DNA from: an uncultured Candidatus Competibacteraceae bacterium
GTDB taxonomy: Bacteria > Pseudomonadota > Gammaproteobacteria > Competibacterales > Competibacteraceae
NCBI GenBank assembly: GCA_937960715.1
Contig: CALGOO010000176.1
Span: forward strand, 1 to 18,875
Direction of reading: 5' to 3'
Length of the DNA stretch: 18,875 nucleotides
Part shown: one piece after another, positions 15,397 to 18,875 of the stretch
Layout: each line of letters begins with the position of its first letter
Numbering within the stretch: the stretch's first letter is position 1
Translations under genes and position numbers: made by a program
The notes under the pieces: model-generated
What the model was told of the DNA's origin: nothing
Seen by the model: only the letters and a program-made list of their open reading frames with translations
Database searches by the model: none

Positions 15397-16322
15397 ACGA
15401 CCAACGCCTGGCTGTCGTGAACCAGCGTCGCCGCGCGCGGGGCGCCGTAATGCGCGGCCACGAAAAAGCCGCGAATCGGACCGGTCGCCGGCAAATCCCG
15501 CTGGAATTCCACCAGCGCCTTGCAAAAATGCCGGTTGCACAGATCGGCGCGCAGCGCGCGGGGCAGGGCGCAGCCATCGGCCTGGTGATAGACGCAGGAC
15601 CCCTCGACGGTTCGGTGGCCCACCCGTTCCAGGTAGGCGGCGAGGATGTCGCGGGGACGCTGGCCCGGATGCGCGGCCCGGTAGCGCTGGATCGTTTCCA
15701 CGGTCAGGTAGGCGCGATCGCCGCCGCCCCCGCAACAGAACCCCTGACAACAGGCGCACGCCTTGCCCAAAACGGCCTGGAGTTGGGATTCCCGTTCCGT
15801 GGGCGGCGACGCCGGCTCCTCGGTCGGCGGCGGCGGCGCGGGCAATCCGGCGGTCTGGCCAATCAGCGCGTTCACGTGGTCGCGCAGCGCACGGCGACGA
15901 CGCTCCGGCAGATTCACCAGCCGGGCCGTGGCCGCCGGGATTACCGTCAACCGAAACGAGTCCGACTGGCGGAAACCAAACTCGGCCATCACCCGGTCGC
16001 GCAATCGCGCGGCCTGTTCGATCTCGCACTGAATCAGCGCCGCGTAGCGAGCCTGGTTGCGCTCATGCACGACCCGCCCGCGTTCCACGGCCGCCGCCCG
16101 CCGACAGGTCGAAGCCGCGCAAACCTGGGTGGGCAACTCCGGCGCGGCCAGCGGCCGACCACAAACCACGCAAACCTCATGCCGCGCTTTCAGCAACGCA
16201 TAACGCCACGCGCATTCCCCGCGACCGCACAGCCCGTCATCGCGCGCCCGCGAAAAAGGCAGAGGCGCCTGGCAGATCAGGCAAGCCTGGGCCGCTTTCG
16301 GTAGGACCGTCGTGTTTGTCAT
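15369..16322 (-). CDS. Cysteine-rich protein of unknown function with several putative metal-binding sites
   Basis: I do not recognise this family. The roughly 318-residue protein has two N-terminal zinc-ribbon-like units (numbering from the upper Met): Cys15, Cys18, Cys33, Cys38, then Cys52, Cys55, Cys69, Cys74. Next come a charged helical region with the hydrophobic stretch DSFRLTVIPAATARLVNL, a Pro-rich linker (LPAPPPPTEEPASPP), and a C-terminal domain with CACCQGFCC (190-198) and four more Cys (244, 252, 263, 268) in SCVYHQADGCALPRALRADLCNRHFC. The second set could bind zinc or an iron-sulfur cluster. Two adjacent ATGs are possible (16325, 16322); the lower is chosen because GAGAGG is 5 nt before it. 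Its 3' end overlaps the NuoM-like gene convergently by 28 nt, and it diverges from the hydrolase gene. Confidence 0.72.
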   Translation of the reverse strand: MTNTTVLPKAAQACLICQAPLPFSRARDDGLCGRGECAWRYALLKARHEVCVVCGRPLAAPELPTQVCAASTCRRAAAVERGRVVHERNQARYAALIQCEIEQAARLRDRVMAEFGFRQSDSFRLTVIPAATARLVNLPERRRRALRDHVNALIGQTAGLPAPPPPTEEPASPPTERESQLQAVLGKACACCQGFCCGGGGDRAYLTVETIQRYRAAHPGQRPRDILAAYLERVGHRTVEGSCVYHQADGCALPRALRADLCNRHFCKALVEFQRDLPATGPIRGFFVAAHYGAPRAATLVHDSQALVVQGVGTPEP

Positions 16323-16356
16323 CATAGCCTCTCAACCCTCACCGACGAGAACGCTC

Positions 16357-17322
16357 ATGCCCGAACCACTACGCTACGATCACGGCATTTACGCCGTCGA
16401 CTCCGGCTATATCCGACCCCGGCTCAACGCCATCCACTTCATCGTCGAGCGCGGCCGGGTCGTCGTGGTGGACACCGCCAACAACGCCGCCCTGCCGCGC
16501 GTCCTGGACGCCCTGCGAATCCTGGGGCTGTCGCCAACTGGCGTGGACTACGTGTTTCTGACGCACGTCCATCTGGATCACGCCGGCGGCGCGGGCGCGA
16601 TGATGCAAGCCTTCCCGGAGGCGCGGCTGGTCGTGCATCCGCGTGGCGCGCGGCACATGGCCGACCCCACCCAGTTGTTCGCCGCAGTCCAGGCGGTCTA
16701 CGGCGCGGACGAAGCCCATCGGCTGTATGGCGAACCATTGCCCGTCCCCGCCGACCGCATCCTGGCGGCCGGTGACGGCTACAGTTTCGATCTCGCCGGC
16801 CGGACCTTGGTCTGCCTGGAAACGCCCGGCCACGCCCGCCACCACCTGTGCCTGCACGATCCACGCGGCGACTGCCTGTTCACCGGCGACATCTTCGGGC
16901 TGTCCTTCCGCGAGCTGGACGTGGATGGCCGGCCGTCGGTCATTCCCACCACCACACCCACCCAATTCGAGCCGGCGGCCATGCACGCCTCCGTGGAGCG
17001 CATTCTGGCCCGCCGGCCCGAAGCGTTGTACCTCACCCATTTCTCCCAGGTTATCGACATCGCGCGCCTGGGCGACGACCTGCACCGGCTGATCGACGCG
17101 CATGTCGCGGTGGCCGAGCGGGAACGCGACGCCGGCCCGGCGCGCGGCGCGCGGATTCTGGACGGGTTGTGGGCGCTAATGGCCGCCGAGGCGGCTCGGC
17201 AAGGCTGGCGGTTGGACGCCGAACAATGGCGCGAGGTACTGAGGATGGATGTCGAACTCAACGCGCAGGGGCTGGACTACTGGCTCGATCAGCCGTCGCC
17301 GTCGGCCCGAGCCGATCGGTGA
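16357..17322 (+). CDS. Metallo-beta-lactamase-fold hydrolase
   Basis: A 321-residue soluble hydrolase of the MBL superfamily with the full metal-binding set: HVHLDH in YVFLTHVHLDHAGGAG, a His in ETPGHARHHLCLHD, the bridging Asp in LFTGDIFGLSF, and a last His in LYLTHFSQVIDI. The core is close to glyoxalase-II-type enzymes. The C-terminal 80 residues are helical and lack a known extra domain. The substrate is unknown. The start MPEPLRYDHGIYAVDSGY has GAGA about 7 nt upstream; an upstream in-frame GTG at 16312 would overlap the divergent gene and adds non-MBL residues. Only about 31 bp separate it from the start of the divergent cysteine-rich gene, so the two probably share a control region. 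It is convergent with the Rep gene, 20 bp away. Confidence 0.88.
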   Translation: MPEPLRYDHGIYAVDSGYIRPRLNAIHFIVERGRVVVVDTANNAALPRVLDALRILGLSPTGVDYVFLTHVHLDHAGGAGAMMQAFPEARLVVHPRGARHMADPTQLFAAVQAVYGADEAHRLYGEPLPVPADRILAAGDGYSFDLAGRTLVCLETPGHARHHLCLHDPRGDCLFTGDIFGLSFRELDVDGRPSVIPTTTPTQFEPAAMHASVERILARRPEALYLTHFSQVIDIARLGDDLHRLIDAHVAVAERERDAGPARGARILDGLWALMAAEAARQGWRLDAEQWREVLRMDVELNAQGLDYWLDQPSPSARADR

Positions 17323-17342
17323 GCCTCGCCGGCCCGCGACGT

Positions 17343-18761
17343 TCAAACCGCGCGTTGCAGCCACTCGATGACCTCGGCCGAGGCCGCGCGTTCCCGGGCA
17401 AAAGCGACCAGGTCCTTTTGTTCGGGATCGAGCAGCATCTCCACGGCGAACGCCTCGAAGGCGGAGCGCAACAGGGGCGTCGTGGGGCCCAGCTCACGAA
17501 ACTTTTGCGCCCAGATCACATGGCGGGCGGCGAATTCATCGTCGAACCGCGTCCGTTCTTCCGCCGACATGCGACCCAGCCGCTCGTCGACCAGTTGGCT
17601 CTGATGGGCCCGGAACGCGGTCTTGAATCTGGCCGCGAGGCGCTCGACCTTGGACGTGGACGGCGTCTCTTCGGAGGGTCGAGCCTCCGGGCGCGGCGCG
17701 GCGGCGCGTTTCGAGTCCGGCAAGTCCCGCTCCTCCCACCGACCATATCCCTCGCGGAAGCAGCGCGCCATGTAGGCGCCGAGATCCCGAACCTGATCCC
17801 TGGTTCCCTTTCTGCGCGTCGCCTGGCGCAAGGCGTAGTCGCGAATCGCCCGCGCCCCATTCAGGCCATGGGTCCGAATCGCCTGCAGCGCGTCGGCCTC
17901 GGCGACCTGGTGGAGTTTCACGCTGTCCACGAACTCCTGTTCTTCCGCGCTGGGAGCCTGCGGCGCGCTCAGGGCTGGCGGCTCGACGGGAATCGGCTGG
18001 TAATAGCTCTGCAACTCGCGCAGATGCTCCTCCAGCAGAGGCGGCCGCCAGTCTTGCTTGTCGATGGTGAACACCACGCCGGCCACTTTTCTCCCTTCCC
18101 GGTAGGTGTCGTAAGTCACCTGACAGTCGGTGTTCTGGTTGATGGCCGCCAGGTTGGGCCGAAGCACTTCCTTCTTGAACGCGATGAATTGATCGTAGTA
18201 GGAGCCCGCGATGCCCAGCGATTCCTTCAGTTCCCGCAGGGACAGCCGGATCACCCGCTCGCCGCGCGAGTAGCAATCGGACAGGATTTCGTAGAGCGGA
18301 AAGGCATACTTGGGCTTGGCCAGAATCGCCATCATGATCAGCTTGATCCGGGCGAACAGTCGGGGGTCCTTGATGGCCGGCTCCAGGTCGGGATGGAGCT
18401 TGAACCCGATGAACGGGCCGGTGTCGGTCGGTTCGAGCAGGCTGACGATCAGCTTGCACTTGAGGCTCTTGAAGGTCTTGTCCTTGCCCAGCAGGTTCCA
18501 GCGGATGGTATTGTCGAAGATTTTCTCGAACGCCTCGTAGATGCGCGGATAGTTGTGGCTGTCGTCCCAGCCGAGGAAGCGGCGCACGAAGCTTTTGCGG
18601 ATGTGATAGAAGCCGCTTTCGTCCTTGTCGGCGACTTGGCAGTGGAAGATGATCAAGGTCATCACCTTCTGCTCGGTCAACGGCATGTCCCGCTCGAAAT
18701 GAACCAGCGCCGTCGGTTTCCGGACGTCGTTGCCCAGCAGGTCGGTGATGTCGGGGCTCAT
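17343..18761 (-). CDS. Rep_3-family plasmid replication initiator protein, extended C-terminus
   Basis: A 472-residue protein whose first 240 residues match Rep_3 (RepA/RepB-type) initiators. These bind repeated sites at a plasmid origin through two winged helices. Typical segments are FERDMPLTEQKVMTLIIFHC, AFPLYEILSDCYSRGE, VIRLSLRELKESLGI, YYDQFIAFKKEVLRPNLAAIN and YREGRKVAGVVFTID. The family is usually near 300 residues; here about 230 more follow, with a Pro/Ala-rich linker (near LPDSKRAAAPRPEARP) and a charged helical tail. The start (MSPDITDLL) has GAGGAA about 7 nt upstream; a longer in-frame reading to 18863 would translate through the promoter and repeat. It suggests that the window belongs to, or has absorbed, a plasmid-like replicon. 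Confidence 0.88.
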   Translation of the reverse strand: MSPDITDLLGNDVRKPTALVHFERDMPLTEQKVMTLIIFHCQVADKDESGFYHIRKSFVRRFLGWDDSHNYPRIYEAFEKIFDNTIRWNLLGKDKTFKSLKCKLIVSLLEPTDTGPFIGFKLHPDLEPAIKDPRLFARIKLIMMAILAKPKYAFPLYEILSDCYSRGERVIRLSLRELKESLGIAGSYYDQFIAFKKEVLRPNLAAINQNTDCQVTYDTYREGRKVAGVVFTIDKQDWRPPLLEEHLRELQSYYQPIPVEPPALSAPQAPSAEEQEFVDSVKLHQVAEADALQAIRTHGLNGARAIRDYALRQATRRKGTRDQVRDLGAYMARCFREGYGRWEERDLPDSKRAAAPRPEARPSEETPSTSKVERLAARFKTAFRAHQSQLVDERLGRMSAEERTRFDDEFAARHVIWAQKFRELGPTTPLLRSAFEAFAVEMLLDPEQKDLVAFARERAASAEVIEWLQRAV

Positions 18762-18794
18762 GGCGTTCCTCGCGGCCTCGCCTCTTTCCGAACA

Positions 18795-18824
18795 GGTATA
18801 AACCAGAAAGTGGGGGATTGTAAA
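18795..18824 (-). promoter_or_regulatory. Candidate sigma-70 promoter of the Rep_3 gene
   Basis: On the minus strand TTTACA (18819-18824, five of six consensus) and TATACC (18795-18800, four of six) are 18 bp apart, followed by about 33 nt of leader to the Rep start. One arm of the 11-bp inverted repeat lies in the spacer, which suits repression by a bound protein. Confidence 0.55.
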
Positions 18825-18866
18825 TACATCTTCCCCCCAGGATATTCCCCGCGTTTCCCCCACTTT
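18807..18866. repeat. 11-bp inverted repeat overlapping the Rep promoter
   Basis: AAAGTGGGGGA (18807-18817) and its exact reverse complement TCCCCCACTTT (18856-18866) flank 38 bp. One arm sits between the -35 and -10 boxes. Rep_3 proteins commonly repress their own gene by binding inverted copies of their origin repeat, so this is a candidate autoregulatory operator (inference from the family). Confidence 0.6.
18831..18861. repeat. Cluster of short TTCCCC(C) direct repeats upstream of Rep
   Basis: TTCCCC recurs at 18831, 18845 and 18855 (read GGGGAA on the Rep strand). The spacing of 14 and 10 bp is near one helical turn. They may be the beginning of an iteron array that continues past the window edge, or only a G-rich stretch. 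Confidence 0.35.
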
Positions 18867-18875
18867 GGCTCCGAG

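Noticed and set aside
14688..16304. Long plus-strand open frame across the NuoM-like and cysteine-rich genes
   Set aside because: It reads through two well-supported genes in other frames and is Arg/Gly-rich; no domain is visible.

Overview
The window looks like a GC-rich Gammaproteobacterium. The protein families and the REP-like repeats of the CCCTCACCCCCA...GGGAGAGGG type fit that group; the genus is not resolvable from sequence reading alone. It carries a metabolic locus interrupted by a foreign-looking defence cassette, and it ends in a plasmid-type replication gene.

Layout. (1) Positions 1-2582, minus strand: a tightly packed operon read as MIF-type tautomerase, Uma2 nuclease-fold protein, CBS-domain protein, and an ArsB/NhaD-type permease that runs off the left edge. 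(2) Positions 2583-2872: a divergent intergenic region with two copies of the palindrome AATATTCCACGTGGAATATT, which resembles a parS site. (3) Positions 2873-10847 and 13813-15396, plus strand: an enlarged DAB-type inorganic carbon (Ci) locus. Its order is a NuoM-like subunit, DabA (DUF2309), a NuoL-NuoM fusion in the DabB position, and a second separate NuoM-like subunit. Four antiporter-like modules therefore accompany one carbonic-anhydrase-like subunit. (4) Positions 10901-13823 lie inside that locus: four co-directional genes of visibly lower G+C. They encode a PIN/NYN-like nuclease, a GNAT acetyltransferase, a D12-class adenine methyltransferase and an HNH endonuclease; the last two look like a type II restriction-modification pair. 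Hand counts give 24 G+C in the 60 bases 12721-12780, against 44 of 60 at 10021-10080. (5) Positions 15369-17322: a cysteine-rich unknown protein and a divergent metallo-beta-lactamase-fold hydrolase. (6) Positions 17343-18761, minus strand: a Rep_3 replication initiator with a good promoter and an inverted repeat in front of it.

How the parts may work together. In characterised DAB systems DabA is a zinc-dependent, vectorial carbonic-anhydrase-like protein driven by ion flow through DabB, an antiporter-like membrane subunit. Here the membrane part is expanded. The two separate NuoM-like proteins keep all the canonical charged residues, while the fusion has lost several, so the proton (or sodium) path may have been redistributed among subunits. 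The defence cassette sits so neatly in the operon that its last gene overlaps the start of the second NuoM-like gene by 11 nt, so transcription of cassette and transporter is probably linked. The Rep_3 gene and the parS-like palindromes together raise the possibility that the segment belongs to a plasmid, a chromid or an integrated replicon.

No rRNA, tRNA, CRISPR array, insertion sequence or convincing rho-independent terminator was seen. No stretch over 300 bases lacks a gene; the longest gap is 2583-2872 (290 bases).
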